In this document: piece after piece, positions 53,356 through 62,492 of the stretch | Position numbering within the stretch: the first letter of the stretch is position 1 | Layout: every line of letters begins with the position of its first letter | Source: Bacteroidota bacterium | GTDB taxonomy: Bacteria > Bacteroidota > Bacteroidia > Chitinophagales > Chitinophagaceae | NCBI GenBank assembly: GCA_018267955.1 | Contig: JAFDXL010000009.1 | Span: 62,001-126,000 of the forward strand | Direction of reading: 5' to 3' | DNA: 64,000 nt | The notes under the pieces: model-generated | What the model was told of the DNA's origin: nothing | What the model saw: the letters and a program-made list of their open reading frames with translations, nothing else | The model's database searches: none | Made by a program: the position numbers and the translations under genes

Positions 53356-54609
53356 ATGAACCGTACGGCGCAAATTATCGGTACCAGCATCCTGCAGGCT
53401 TTCCACGAGCTCAGGGCTAATAAACTGCGCACATTCCTGTCGCTTTTGGGGGTTACTATCGGTATATTTTGCATTATAGCAGTGCTTACCGTGCTCGATA
53501 GTATGAAAAATAATATCAAGCAATCCCTTTCATCACTTGGTAGCGATGTTATATATGTTGGGCGGTGGCCATGGATGGGAGAGGATGGTGATTATAAGTG
53601 GTGGGAATTTCAACGCCGGCCCAGTATGACCCTGAAAGAACTAAAAGCGGTGCAGGATAATGTAACCGGTGCGCAATACACTACGCTGTGCTTTACTAAA
53701 CGTAATCTCAACATCAAACACAACGACCAGGAAATTGAAGGCATCTCGGGCTATGCGGTAACGGATAATTTTGATAAGGTTCAGAATATAGACATAGCAC
53801 AGGGGCGGTATCTAAGTGCCTCGGAGCTGGAAGGCGCGAGTAATTCGGTAGTGCTTGGTGATAAAGTATATACAGAACTATTCGGAGCAACCAACCCCAT
53901 CGGTAAGACAGTTACCTTTTTGGGCAGGCAGTTTAATGTGATAGGTGTGATGAAGAAAGTGGGGCAGGATATGACCGGCTTCAATTTTGACGAAGGTCTT
54001 ATTTTTTCTTACTATACGGCATCCTCTATACTGGATACTAGGTCTATCTATTCTGATCCCAACCTTATAATAAAGGTAAAGGATGGCCGGAATGCAATGG
54101 ACGTAAAGGATGAGGTAGACGGTGTGCTGAGGACAGCACGTAAAGTGAAACCGGGACAAAAAAGCGATTTTGCATTGAACCAGCTAAGCCAGGTATCGGA
54201 GCGGCTGGATATTATTTTTGACAGCATTAATATGATAGGCCGCATCATTGGCGCATTCTCATTAATAGTGGGCGCTTTTGGTATCGCCAATATCATGTTC
54301 GTTACCGTAAAGGAACGCACCAAGCAAATAGGCCTGAAGAAAGCATTGGGCGCAAGGTCGCGTAGCATACTTACAGAGTTCCTGGCAGAAGCCGTAACTC
54401 TTTGTATAGCAGGCGGACTGGTAGGTATCGTGATCGTATTGTTGCTAAGCCTGGCACTTACTTACGGTGCAGATTTCCCGGTAACATTGTCAATCAAGAA
54501 TTTTTCTTTGGGTATAGGTATCTCGGCATTGGTAGGCATACTGGCAGGGTATATACCTGCGCGTACCGCATCTAAACTGGATCCTGTAGTTGCTATACGC
54601 TCCAACTAA
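53356..54609 (+). CDS. MacB-like ABC transporter permease
   Basis: 417 residues from the ATG at 53356. The signature start is FHELRANKLRTFLSLLGVTIGIF (about residues 15-37) with the first membrane span. A periplasmic MacB-type domain covers about 60-280, and three further spans lie near 290-310, 345-370 and 385-405. EFLAEAVTLCIAGGLVGIV near the second span and IPARTASKLDPVVAIRSN at the end are classic for FtsX/MacB permeases. The matching ATPase and adaptor genes are not adjacent. It may export peptides or act in envelope stress. Confidence 0.9.
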   Translation: MNRTAQIIGTSILQAFHELRANKLRTFLSLLGVTIGIFCIIAVLTVLDSMKNNIKQSLSSLGSDVIYVGRWPWMGEDGDYKWWEFQRRPSMTLKELKAVQDNVTGAQYTTLCFTKRNLNIKHNDQEIEGISGYAVTDNFDKVQNIDIAQGRYLSASELEGASNSVVLGDKVYTELFGATNPIGKTVTFLGRQFNVIGVMKKVGQDMTGFNFDEGLIFSYYTASSILDTRSIYSDPNLIIKVKDGRNAMDVKDEVDGVLRTARKVKPGQKSDFALNQLSQVSERLDIIFDSINMIGRIIGAFSLIVGAFGIANIMFVTVKERTKQIGLKKALGARSRSILTEFLAEAVTLCIAGGLVGIVIVLLLSLALTYGADFPVTLSIKNFSLGIGISALVGILAGYIPARTASKLDPVVAIRSN

Positions 54610-54616
54610 AATATAT

Positions 54617-55114
54617 ATGGGTAAACAAAAAGTACTGATACTCGATAAGGAAAGAATAGACCAGAAGCTGCAACGTATGGCTTACCAGATATGGGAAAGC
54701 AATAGCAATGAAACGGGTGTAACCTTGCTGGGTATTAAGGGCAGCGGATTGGTAGTGGCGAATAACCTGGCATATTACCTGAAGAAGATAAGCCCGCTGA
54801 AGGTGCAGGTGCTTCCGTTAAATATGAATAAGAAACAGCCACGCAACGAGATAAAACTGGATAAGGATATCACTGATACATCTGTTGTATTGGTAGATGA
54901 TGTGGCCAATTCGGGCAAGACGTTGCTTTACGCACTGCGCCCGGTGCTGGATTATAATACCCGCAAGATACAGATAGCGGTGCTGGTAGACCGTAAGCAT
55001 AAATCTTTCCCTGTGTCGCCGGATATAGTGGGGCACTCTGTAGCTACAACCTTGCAGGAGCATATAGAAGTAGAAACAGAAGGGGATGAGGTGACTGCAG
55101 CGTATTTGCAATGA
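54617..55114 (+). CDS. Phosphoribosyltransferase, PyrR-like
   Basis: This is a 165-residue protein from the ATG at 54617, eight bases after the preceding permease gene stop (an in-frame start at 54590 would overlap that gene). The PRPP-binding motif VVLVDDVANSGKTL (about residues 88-101) and the Arg/Lys loop (LVDRKHKSFPVSPDIVG, about 123-139) fit the PyrR/UPRT-like group. PyrR in other phyla regulates pyrimidine genes by RNA binding; in Bacteroidota this role is not established. Its stop codon is directly followed by the repeat array at 55113. Confidence 0.85.
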   Translation: MGKQKVLILDKERIDQKLQRMAYQIWESNSNETGVTLLGIKGSGLVVANNLAYYLKKISPLKVQVLPLNMNKKQPRNEIKLDKDITDTSVVLVDDVANSGKTLLYALRPVLDYNTRKIQIAVLVDRKHKSFPVSPDIVGHSVATTLQEHIEVETEGDEVTAAYLQ

Positions 55115-55209
55115 TACTTGATACTAGATATTAGATACTGGATACTTGATATTCGATGCTGGATACTTGATAAACCCACTCACGACTTATGACTCATAAC
55201 TCACGACTA
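55113..55209. repeat. Tandem short-word repeats directly after a stop codon
   Basis: Block 1 (55113-55172) is built of words GATACTTGATA, GATACTAGATA, TTAGATACTG, GATGCTG; two imperfect 21-base units are followed by a partial third. Block 2 (55178-55209) is built of ACTCACGACTTATG, ACTCATA, ACTCACGACTA. The array begins within the TGA stop codon of the phosphoribosyltransferase gene and ends about 12 bases before the next ATG. No protein is encoded. Confidence 0.8.
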
Positions 55210-55220
55210 AATAATTTAAG

Positions 55221-56174
55221 ATGATAACATTAGTAATACATGGTGGCGCGGGTAATATTACCCCTGCTATGATGAACAGGGAACAGGAGATAGAGTACGA
55301 TAATGGGCTAAAGAATGCGCTGGATGCCGGCTATAGCATTCTAAAAAATGGTGGCAGCTCCCTGGATGCCATTGTAGCAGCGATCACTGTGCTGGAAGAT
55401 AATCCCATATTCAATGCAGGGCGTGGCTCTGTATTTACCAAGAAGGGACTGCATGAAATGGATGCTGCTGTGATGAATGGTAAGACGCTGGAAGCAGGTG
55501 CTGTATCCGGTGTTCGTAATATCAAGAATCCCATTAAACTGGCTAAAGAAGTGATGCTGCATTCGGGCCATGTATTCCTGAGCGGAAGCGGTGCCAGTGA
55601 ATTTGCACTAAGCCGTGGTATAGAACAGGCAACGGACGATTATTTCTTCAATAAGCAACGTTACGAACAATGGGTAAAGATCCGCGACAGCGATTTTACT
55701 CAACTGGATCATGAAGGCGATAATCTGAAAGGTGCAGTAGCACCCAATCCCGATCATAAGTTTGGCACCGTTGGTGCCGTTGCCTGTGATGCCGAAGGTA
55801 ACCTGGCCGCAGGTACCTCAACCGGGGGCATGACCAACAAACGTTTTGGCCGTATTGGCGATAGCCCGGTGATAGGCGCGGGTACTTATGCCAATAATGC
55901 ATCCTGTGCCATATCCTGTACAGGCCATGGAGAGTACTTCCTCCGTGCAGCAGTGGCGCACGATGTATCATGCCTGATGGAATATAAAGGGCTTAGCCTG
56001 CAGGAAGCCTGTAACGTGGTGATAAAAGACAAGCTGGTGAAGATGGGGGGCGAAGGTGGATTGATAGGCGTGGATGCTCAAGGCAATCATACTTTCTGCT
56101 TTAATTCTGCCGGCATGTACCGTGCTATGCGCAATAGTGAAGGCAGGGAAGAGATAGCGTACTACGGCATATAA
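55221..56174 (+). CDS. Isoaspartyl peptidase/L-asparaginase (Ntn hydrolase)
   Basis: This 317-residue protein begins MITLVIHGGAGNITPAMM, then GGSSLDAIVAAITVLEDNP (about residues 44-62) and FNAGRGSVFTKKGLHEMDAAVM. The autoprocessing nucleophile is T183 in FGTVGAVACD, followed by GTSTGGMTNKRFGR. It cleaves isoaspartyl peptides and asparagine after self-cleavage. It is separated from the preceding gene by the repeat array at 55.1 kb. Confidence 0.95.
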   Translation: MITLVIHGGAGNITPAMMNREQEIEYDNGLKNALDAGYSILKNGGSSLDAIVAAITVLEDNPIFNAGRGSVFTKKGLHEMDAAVMNGKTLEAGAVSGVRNIKNPIKLAKEVMLHSGHVFLSGSGASEFALSRGIEQATDDYFFNKQRYEQWVKIRDSDFTQLDHEGDNLKGAVAPNPDHKFGTVGAVACDAEGNLAAGTSTGGMTNKRFGRIGDSPVIGAGTYANNASCAISCTGHGEYFLRAAVAHDVSCLMEYKGLSLQEACNVVIKDKLVKMGGEGGLIGVDAQGNHTFCFNSAGMYRAMRNSEGREEIAYYGI

Positions 56175-56211
56175 CAAGTGTCGAAATAATATTAGATATC
56201 CCAACAGCAAG

Positions 56212-57441
56212 TTATTTGTTGTTGGGATATTCATTTATCCAATGAAAGCCTGTATTAGCTAATCTGAAAGAGCTGAGTGGTTTGTTGTGCATGTGTATAT
56301 TGGTAGTATCACCCGGTTTAATGGATAATAAATTCAATTGCCCCTTGTCTTTTGTATAGCTGTAAATATTTCCAACAGGGTCTTCATCAGTTAATAAACG
56401 GATGGTGTGTTTGATGGAGTCGATGCTGCACATATACCGCTTACCCTGTCCATTGGTGGTTTGTATATATGCTGCATTATTCATGTCTATCGCCATGTAA
56501 TGCCATACCTTGTCGCTGGTGATCAACGGAGCAAGTGTATCACGGTTGTGAATATGACTATCAACCTCATATAATCCATAAAGTGGTGGTTTTTTGAAAA
56601 ATTCACTATATGCATTTATAGTGCCGAGCTGGCCCCAACCAAGCAATATGAATACAAGGCCTTTAATAATTCCTCGTGCCCACCGCTGCCTGCTGGTATT
56701 GTATATTGCTATTGCAGGAGGAATTTCTAGTTTTTTATGGGTTATGAAAAAAGACCAAAGTCTTGGAATGTAGGGCGAGCAAATGAATACAGTAGCAAGC
56801 AGGAGGTGAGAGGAGAATAGCTTTACCGGGATATCATAACAGAAATTCAGCGCTACAATATTGCAGAGTACCGTCATGGTAAACAGGCACCCAAACATAG
56901 TGGTACGCCTGAATAACAGGAGCAGACCGCCAACAACTTCAAGAGAACCCGTAAATACATTATAAGCCCTGGAATAGCCCATAAATGTCCACGCAAGGTT
57001 CATGGGTGTGGCGTCTCCATAAGGTTTAATCAATGTTCTGAAGGGCGGGTAAGGAAATTGTGAATGGGAAATTTTTGAGCAGCCATAAGATAGCATATAA
57101 TACGCTATACAATAACGCATCAATGCTATGATCCAATAGAGCAGGGTGTTATAACTTTTCCGCCGGCGATCTACGAGCCACCAGATAATAGAACCGATGA
57201 ACGCAATGATAACCATACATAGCAACTGTATATAATTGTATGTAGTATCGCCGCTACCATTCGGGTATACCGTTATTTGCTTCCAGATATGAAGCTGTTG
57301 ACCTGTCCATAATACGATGGGGTCCCAGGCATAGTCGAAAAACGGTGTATAGAAATAAATGAAAAAGTACAGCGCAAAGAAGCGTAACAATTGCTTTTGC
57401 AATACTGACCAAGGTAAAGGTATGTCGCTATCATTTGTCAT
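56212..57441 (-). CDS. DoxX-like polytopic membrane protein with C-terminal soluble domain
   Basis: This 409-residue membrane protein has about eight hydrophobic segments. The conserved middle part (about residues 105-215, with MLSYGCSKISHSQFP and GYSRAYNVFTGSLEVVGGLLLL) is typical of DoxX/HTTM-like proteins. A C-terminal domain of about 130 residues (from IHNRDTLAPL) is soluble and strand-rich. It is divergent from the HMA-like gene at 57597 across a 155-base gap with possible operator palindromes. A role in redox or thiosulfate metabolism is often stated for DoxX but is unproven here. Confidence 0.65.
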   Translation of the reverse strand: MTNDSDIPLPWSVLQKQLLRFFALYFFIYFYTPFFDYAWDPIVLWTGQQLHIWKQITVYPNGSGDTTYNYIQLLCMVIIAFIGSIIWWLVDRRRKSYNTLLYWIIALMRYCIAYYMLSYGCSKISHSQFPYPPFRTLIKPYGDATPMNLAWTFMGYSRAYNVFTGSLEVVGGLLLLFRRTTMFGCLFTMTVLCNIVALNFCYDIPVKLFSSHLLLATVFICSPYIPRLWSFFITHKKLEIPPAIAIYNTSRQRWARGIIKGLVFILLGWGQLGTINAYSEFFKKPPLYGLYEVDSHIHNRDTLAPLITSDKVWHYMAIDMNNAAYIQTTNGQGKRYMCSIDSIKHTIRLLTDEDPVGNIYSYTKDKGQLNLLSIKPGDTTNIHMHNKPLSSFRLANTGFHWINEYPNNK

Positions 57442-57540
57442 AGATTAAACAGATAACGTTATCTAATATAGAAAATTGCACCGATGACTTCTAATCGGAT
57501 GGATTTTGGCCGATAATTTTTTTTCAAATCCCGAAAACCA

Positions 57541-57557
57541 TTGTCACGACATTGTCG
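57541..57557. promoter_or_regulatory. Overlapping TGTC/GACA palindromes in a divergent promoter region
   Basis: TTGTCACGACATTGTCG contains TGTC-AC-GACA and GACA-T-TGTC sharing the central GACA. It lies between the divergent DoxX-like gene and the HMA-like/globin pair. This is the shape of a dimeric repressor or CRP/FNR-type site, but no regulator is identified. Confidence 0.3.
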
Positions 57558-57596
57558 TATATGCTCTCATATCGTTGAACCTTTAAAACAAATGAT

Positions 57597-58019
57597 ATGG
57601 GTAAAAAACTTAAGAAGGTATTGATAACCAGTGCAGTTACGATTGGTCTGCTGATTATAGTGCTTGGTGTTCATATTTACCTGGTGACCAGGCCACACAT
57701 CGATGAGCATACTATTTCTATGACTCGGATAGATATGAACCAGGATATATCTGCAGCGCAGGGCGCTGGCATCACCAACTGGCTGTACCAGCAAAAAGGA
57801 ATAGATCATGTGGTGTGTAATGCAGATGTGAACAATGTAGTGTTTACCTACTACCCGGCACAGGTAAATGCCGATGAACTTACGCAATCGCTTAATAATA
57901 CATTTCACTACCAGGGGCATAGATATATACCGGACGAAGCTGCAATGAAAAGCGGATGCCCGGTAGCGCCCAATTCATTCGCCTATCGCGTAGTCAAATA
58001 TTTTCAAAAGATTATTTAA
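57597..58019 (+). CDS. Membrane-anchored HMA-like protein
   Basis: This 140-residue protein has an N-terminal anchor (about residues 8-32) and a soluble domain (about 40-115) with the fold pattern of a heavy-metal-associated domain: TISMTRIDMNQDISAAQGAGIT, HVVCNADVNNVVFTYYPAQVNADELTQSL. The usual CxxC is absent; single Cys residues (about 74 and 121) remain, so metal binding is not certain. It is followed 11 bases later by a truncated-globin lipoprotein gene and is likely cotranscribed. Role unknown. Confidence 0.6.
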   Translation: MGKKLKKVLITSAVTIGLLIIVLGVHIYLVTRPHIDEHTISMTRIDMNQDISAAQGAGITNWLYQQKGIDHVVCNADVNNVVFTYYPAQVNADELTQSLNNTFHYQGHRYIPDEAAMKSGCPVAPNSFAYRVVKYFQKII

Positions 58020-58030
58020 CCACCATAATT

Positions 58031-58612
58031 ATGTTTATGAAAAAGCAAATATTACCATTGCTTGCAGTTGTAGCGGGCTTCGCCGTATTAGGAACATCGT
58101 GCAAGAAGAAAGACGACAACATGACGACCACTCCCACCAACAACACAACTACTATGACGTTGTATGATTCGCTGGGTGGCGCCCAACTGGTAGCTGATCC
58201 TGCAATGCAGGGGCAGATGATAGAAAAGGGCAGACTGGGCATACGATCGGTAGTAGACAGTACCATTTTTGTAATAGCCGGTGACCCTAAGCTGAACGGT
58301 TTCTTTACCGTGTTATTATCAGAAGTTACATCCGGCAACACAAGCGGGTTTACAGAGTTGAGCAATAACCTTACCGATTTCTTTTGTGTGGCTACCGGTG
58401 CCAAAAACTTTACCTATAAAGGTATGAGCATGACCGCTGCTCACGATCCGGCACAGAACAAAAGAATGAATGGTAAAGCATCTAACGCCGACTTTGATCA
58501 GTTTGTTTCCGACCTGGTGGTTGGTGCTAAAAAAGTGGGCCTTTCAGATCAATTAATAGGACAAGTAGGAGCGGTTGTAAATACAACCCGTTCGCAAGTA
58601 GTGCAGAAATAA
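58031..58612 (+). CDS. Truncated-hemoglobin-like lipoprotein
   Basis: About 193 residues from the ATG at 58031 (a second ATG at 58037 is also possible). A lipoprotein signal ends at GTSCKKK (Cys about 24). The globin core runs from LYDSLGG (about residue 48) through GDPKLNGFF and TGAKNFTYKG, and the proximal His lies in MTAAHDPAQN. These match group I truncated hemoglobins. An exported, lipid-anchored truncated globin is unusual in general but known in Bacteroidota. It may bind oxygen or NO. Preceded by the HMA-like gene; a terminator follows. Confidence 0.82.
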   Translation: MFMKKQILPLLAVVAGFAVLGTSCKKKDDNMTTTPTNNTTTMTLYDSLGGAQLVADPAMQGQMIEKGRLGIRSVVDSTIFVIAGDPKLNGFFTVLLSEVTSGNTSGFTELSNNLTDFFCVATGAKNFTYKGMSMTAAHDPAQNKRMNGKASNADFDQFVSDLVVGAKKVGLSDQLIGQVGAVVNTTRSQVVQK

Positions 58613-58640
58613 TATAACCTGCGGTTGAAACAGAGAGAGA

Positions 58641-58669
58641 AACGGAGTCCCGAAAGGGCTCCGTTTTGT
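58641..58669 (+). terminator. Terminator after the globin gene
   Basis: Stem AACGGAGTCCC / GGGCTCCGTT with one bulged T and a GAAA tetraloop, then TTTTG. It lies between the convergent globin and DarA-like genes. Confidence 0.85.
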
Positions 58670-58690
58670 ATTGTTGCTTAATAATTATCG

Positions 58691-59617
58691 TTAGAATTTG
58701 CCGGGCTCGTAATTCAGCTCCTTGAAGTATTCTACATCGCGCAGCAGGCTGCGTCTTTGTAATTGTAACTGAATAAAGGCCGTAAAGGAGGAAATTGGCG
58801 ACAGTATAAAAATGGCCACGATCAGTAGGCGTTTAAACATGGTTACCCTGCCTTGCCTTTCGGGTGCACCCGGGCCGCCTTTTTCGCGTATGAACTTAGA
58901 CCACTTCCTGAAATTTTTAACACCTCTCTTTTCCAATATGATGAGACCGGGCTTTAGATGGATGCCACCCAGCATCAGTAATTCTTTTTGCAATTCATCC
59001 AGCTTATTCTCTTCCAGGTGCCTTAAAATAGGTACGCCAAAGCGGCTGGCGCGTTTAATATCATGGTCCTGAACACCAGCAGCAGGTAACAAACCCGAAG
59101 CTTCTTTACGGCCTTTGAATGACCAGCGTATGATGGTAAGGACAGAAATAAGATTAGGATTGGTGTCTGTTAAAACTATATTGCCTACCAGTTTTGCACC
59201 GATCTTTAGAAAGTATTCTTTTATAGTTTCCTGCCCGTGCAGCCACATATTGCGACAGCCTATAACGGTGAGCACATTCTTGCCTTTCAGAATTCTTGCA
59301 TCGTCGCTCTGGAGGAATGAACTGATGGGCAGTGATGGATTCAGGAACCAGGATTGATAACCAAATATCACCAGGTCATAGTCCTTGTTCATCACCTCTG
59401 CCGACAATGGCTTTAACGCAATAGGGATATGCTGCATCGTTTCGGGCATCGTATCGAAGAACTTAGATGCCTTCCACGGCAATGGGTAAGAAACTACAGG
59501 CTCTATCTGGGCAAAATCAATATCTGCACGGGTGCTGATGTCTGCTGTAATGTTATCTATGATATCCCGAAGCTGGCCACTTTGAGAGTAATATAAAACC
59601 AGGATGCGTTGCTTCAT
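58691..59617 (-). CDS. DarA-like protein of dialkylresorcinol/flexirubin type
   Basis: This 308-residue protein starts with a flavodoxin-like domain (MKQRILVLYYSQSGQLRDII, about residues 1-20, with LVIFGYQSWFLNPSLP about 82-97). The C-terminal part (from about 270) has a membrane-associated segment (RLLIVAIFILSPISSF). Such proteins are annotated as dialkylresorcinol condensing enzyme DarA next to a ketosynthase III gene in Bacteroidota. The seven-base gap to the following ketosynthase gene supports a shared operon. The exact biochemical role of DarA is not settled. Confidence 0.7.
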   Translation of the reverse strand: MKQRILVLYYSQSGQLRDIIDNITADISTRADIDFAQIEPVVSYPLPWKASKFFDTMPETMQHIPIALKPLSAEVMNKDYDLVIFGYQSWFLNPSLPISSFLQSDDARILKGKNVLTVIGCRNMWLHGQETIKEYFLKIGAKLVGNIVLTDTNPNLISVLTIIRWSFKGRKEASGLLPAAGVQDHDIKRASRFGVPILRHLEENKLDELQKELLMLGGIHLKPGLIILEKRGVKNFRKWSKFIREKGGPGAPERQGRVTMFKRLLIVAIFILSPISSFTAFIQLQLQRRSLLRDVEYFKELNYEPGKF

Positions 59618-59624
59618 GCAATTG

Positions 59625-60758
59625 TTATACTACTGTAAGATACATATAAGCATACGAAAAGCGTGCACTTTCCGGTACCATTACCAGTAAACGGTCCCCT
59701 TTTTTAACAAGTCCTGTATTCAGCATCTCTTCCAGCATCATGAAAGCAGAGGCGCTACCTACATTGCCTATCTTAGGCAGGTTATAAAACCATTTATCGT
59801 AAGGTATATCCATGCCTATTCTTGCATGGTGTTCATATATCTGTTTTTTGAAGAACTCAGAAGACATGTGCGGCAGGTAATAGTCTACCATATCTACTGT
59901 CAGGTTGTGTTTTTTCATCAACTCTGCAAGATATAATCCACCCTTAGGCACTATATTTTCGCCAAGGATGCGGGTATCCTGTTTTACAGAGAACACACTT
60001 TGATGTCCCCATTCATCGGTGCCCATATCATTCCAGCCCGTCAGCGAACCATCTTCTTTTTTAACAGCGCCGGCATACATGCAGGTTTCCAACTCATTTG
60101 CGTAAGACGTCGTTTCCAGCCATTCTATACGGAAAGACAGGCCATCTTCGTTTGGTTTGTCCTGCACTAAAGCAGCGGCAGCACCATCACTCAGCATCCA
60201 CCTCAGGAAATCCTTTTCGAAAGCTATATATCCATTCTCTTCCAGCTTGTTCAGGTTCTCTATTTCCGGCTGAAAACGGGAAGCCTCCATCCAGGTGCTC
60301 ATTTTTTCTGAGCCACAAACGGCCGCAGTTTTGGCCATACCGGCAGCTATTGCCATGTAGGCATACTTGAGCGCCTGCATACTGCTGCAGCAAGTGCCTG
60401 CTGCAGATATCAATTCTACCCGCTGATTACCTATGGCACCATGTACCATAGATCCGTGGGAAGGAATAATTTGTTCGGGAGAGCTGGTGCCAACCCCGAG
60501 AATATCTAAAGAAGATAGTGGTACTTTTTCGTCAAACAGGCTCTTAATAGCAGTAGCCGCCATCTCTACATTGGTATGGGTGCTTTTGCCGTCGCGGTAT
60601 GCATAGTAACGCGTTTTGATTCCATTATTTCTAAGTACCAGGGCACGTGCTTTCGACGGTTTCCCGTTTACCATTCCCAACACCGATTCCATCTGATCGT
60701 TGGAAACCGGGTCATTAGGTAAAAACTTTGCTAATCGTGTAATATAAACGGGGCTCAC
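59625..60758 (-). CDS. Beta-ketoacyl-ACP synthase III family protein (DarB-like)
   Basis: This 377-residue thiolase-fold enzyme has its catalytic Cys at C123 in SAAGTCCSSMQAL. The active-site His is in YYLPHMSSEF and the Asn in KIGNVGSASAF, so the usual Cys-His-Asn triad is complete. The start (MSPVYITRLAKFLPN) and the length are typical of the ketosynthase of the aryl polyene/dialkylresorcinol group, which condenses two acyl units. It is followed seven bases later by the DarA-like gene. It could be a housekeeping FabH, but FabH is shorter and the partner argues against it. Confidence 0.78.
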   Translation of the reverse strand: MSPVYITRLAKFLPNDPVSNDQMESVLGMVNGKPSKARALVLRNNGIKTRYYAYRDGKSTHTNVEMAATAIKSLFDEKVPLSSLDILGVGTSSPEQIIPSHGSMVHGAIGNQRVELISAAGTCCSSMQALKYAYMAIAAGMAKTAAVCGSEKMSTWMEASRFQPEIENLNKLEENGYIAFEKDFLRWMLSDGAAAALVQDKPNEDGLSFRIEWLETTSYANELETCMYAGAVKKEDGSLTGWNDMGTDEWGHQSVFSVKQDTRILGENIVPKGGLYLAELMKKHNLTVDMVDYYLPHMSSEFFKKQIYEHHARIGMDIPYDKWFYNLPKIGNVGSASAFMMLEEMLNTGLVKKGDRLLVMVPESARFSYAYMYLTVV

Positions 60759-60903
60759 TTACTATATTTCAATTTGGGATGCAAAAATAGTTATTTATCA
60801 CCGCTTTACTATGGCGATGGCGTAAAAATAAGGCCTGTAGGGCAATGTACATAATCTGTACAGATAACCAGTTTGTTATTAAGTAATGATAATACATATA
60901 AAA

Positions 60904-60931
60904 ATAGCTCTACATCTATGCAGAGCTATTC
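60904..60931 (-). terminator. Terminator of the HtrA-type protease gene
   Basis: Perfect 9-bp stem AATAGCTCT / AGAGCTATT with a 10-base loop, followed on the minus strand by TTTTATATG. It lies beyond the stop codon at 60956. Confidence 0.8.
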
Positions 60932-60955
60932 TACAATAGATTTATCCGTTACTCT

Positions 60956-62413
60956 TTATTCCGGCGATTCCGAATTACCATTGGCATTGGCATTGATGCC
61001 ATAGTAATACATGCCCCTGTAACCGGGATAGATACCTGCTATCTGCGCCTTTTGCTGCGAGGAAAGCAGTTTCTCCAGGTCCTGGCTGGTCTTCACCGCA
61101 TAATCATTAACAGAGATAATGATGAAATTGTTTTTGATGCCCGCCTGCGCAAGAATGCCGTTGCCCACATTGGTTACCAATACACCGCTCTCTACGCCGA
61201 GTTTCTTTTTCTCCTCATTCGTAAGCGGGCGAAGGTTGGCGCCTAATATTACCGGATTCGCCACATCTTTTTTCAATTCGATGGTGGTGGTATGCACACT
61301 GCCATTTCTTAAATAGGCCACACTGATATTATCACCAGGATGATAACGGGCTACCTGTTCCTGTAATTCAGGTGCAGTTGTTACCGGTTTTGAATTAATG
61401 GCAGTTATAAAATCTCCTTTTTTAAGACCCGCATCAGCAGCGCCACTGCCGTTTACTACATCTTCTACATACACGCCATCGGTACGATCAAGGCCTAAAG
61501 CAGAAAGTTGCTCAGGGGAAGCATTTTTACGGTCGAGGTACCTGATGCCCAGGTAGCCGCGTTGCACCGATCCATATTGTACCATATCATTCACCACCTT
61601 GCGAACAATGTTGGAAGGTATGGCATAAGAATAACCTGCATAAGACCCGGTAGGGGAGGCTATGGCTGAATTAATACCTATCAGCTGGCCATCTGTATTT
61701 ACCAGGGCACCGCCACTATTGCCGGGGTTTACCGCAGCATCTGTTTGTATAAAAGATTCTATAGCTCCCGGAGATTGGGTACGATTAATACCGATAGAGC
61801 GTCCCTTTGCGCTGACGATACCGGCGGTAACCGTTGCATCGAGGGAAAGCGGATAACCAACCGCTAATACCCATTGCCCAAGGCGCACATTATCAGAGTT
61901 TCCAAAATCCATATAGGATAGGTTTTTCTCATTTACCTTAATGACTGCAATATCTGTTGCAGGGTCTGCCGAGATAACCTTAGCGCTTGTGGTGTACCTG
62001 TCATTAAAAGTTACGGTAACCTGGTCGGCATTGGCAACCACGTGGTTGTTGGTAACGATGTATCCATCGGGAGATATCACTACGCCCGAGCCGGAGCCCA
62101 TTTGCGGAGGAAGCATGTATTGCTGGCCAAATAGCTGGCCCCAGATATCATCTGCAGGAACTGCCCTTGCCTTGATCTGTGTTTTAATATGTACTACTGC
62201 TTTTACTGCCGATTCTGCCGCAGGAGTAAAATCTGCAGATCCCAGGCGTGCAGTGGACATATTGTCGTTACTGGCGTATCTGATGTTGGAAGCGGCAGGG
62301 GTATCATGTACGGAAAAATATGGCTTATTACTGTCAAATTTTCCGGCTACAAACAGAGTGGCTACAGATGTAGCGGCAGCTGTCAGGATTACGGGAATGA
62401 TTCTTGATTTCAT
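60956..62413 (-). CDS. Periplasmic serine protease of the DegP/HtrA family
   Basis: This 485-residue protein has an N-terminal membrane segment (about residues 6-23), a trypsin-like domain with the triad H124 (TNNHVV), D154 (DPATDIAV) and S233 (GNSGGAL), and two PDZ domains (about 275-370 and 385-480), of which the first begins GYLGIRYLD. It degrades or refolds damaged envelope proteins. It lies on the same strand as the ketosynthase gene but has a separate terminator and is probably transcribed alone. Confidence 0.94.
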   Translation of the reverse strand: MKSRIIPVILTAAATSVATLFVAGKFDSNKPYFSVHDTPAASNIRYASNDNMSTARLGSADFTPAAESAVKAVVHIKTQIKARAVPADDIWGQLFGQQYMLPPQMGSGSGVVISPDGYIVTNNHVVANADQVTVTFNDRYTTSAKVISADPATDIAVIKVNEKNLSYMDFGNSDNVRLGQWVLAVGYPLSLDATVTAGIVSAKGRSIGINRTQSPGAIESFIQTDAAVNPGNSGGALVNTDGQLIGINSAIASPTGSYAGYSYAIPSNIVRKVVNDMVQYGSVQRGYLGIRYLDRKNASPEQLSALGLDRTDGVYVEDVVNGSGAADAGLKKGDFITAINSKPVTTAPELQEQVARYHPGDNISVAYLRNGSVHTTTIELKKDVANPVILGANLRPLTNEEKKKLGVESGVLVTNVGNGILAQAGIKNNFIIISVNDYAVKTSQDLEKLLSSQQKAQIAGIYPGYRGMYYYGINANANGNSESPE

Positions 62414-62492
62414 AATTATGACCTTTCTTGTCTGTTTAGAACAAATTTAATTCCATACGATATTATAGAACTGTTAAAACTACATATGAAAA

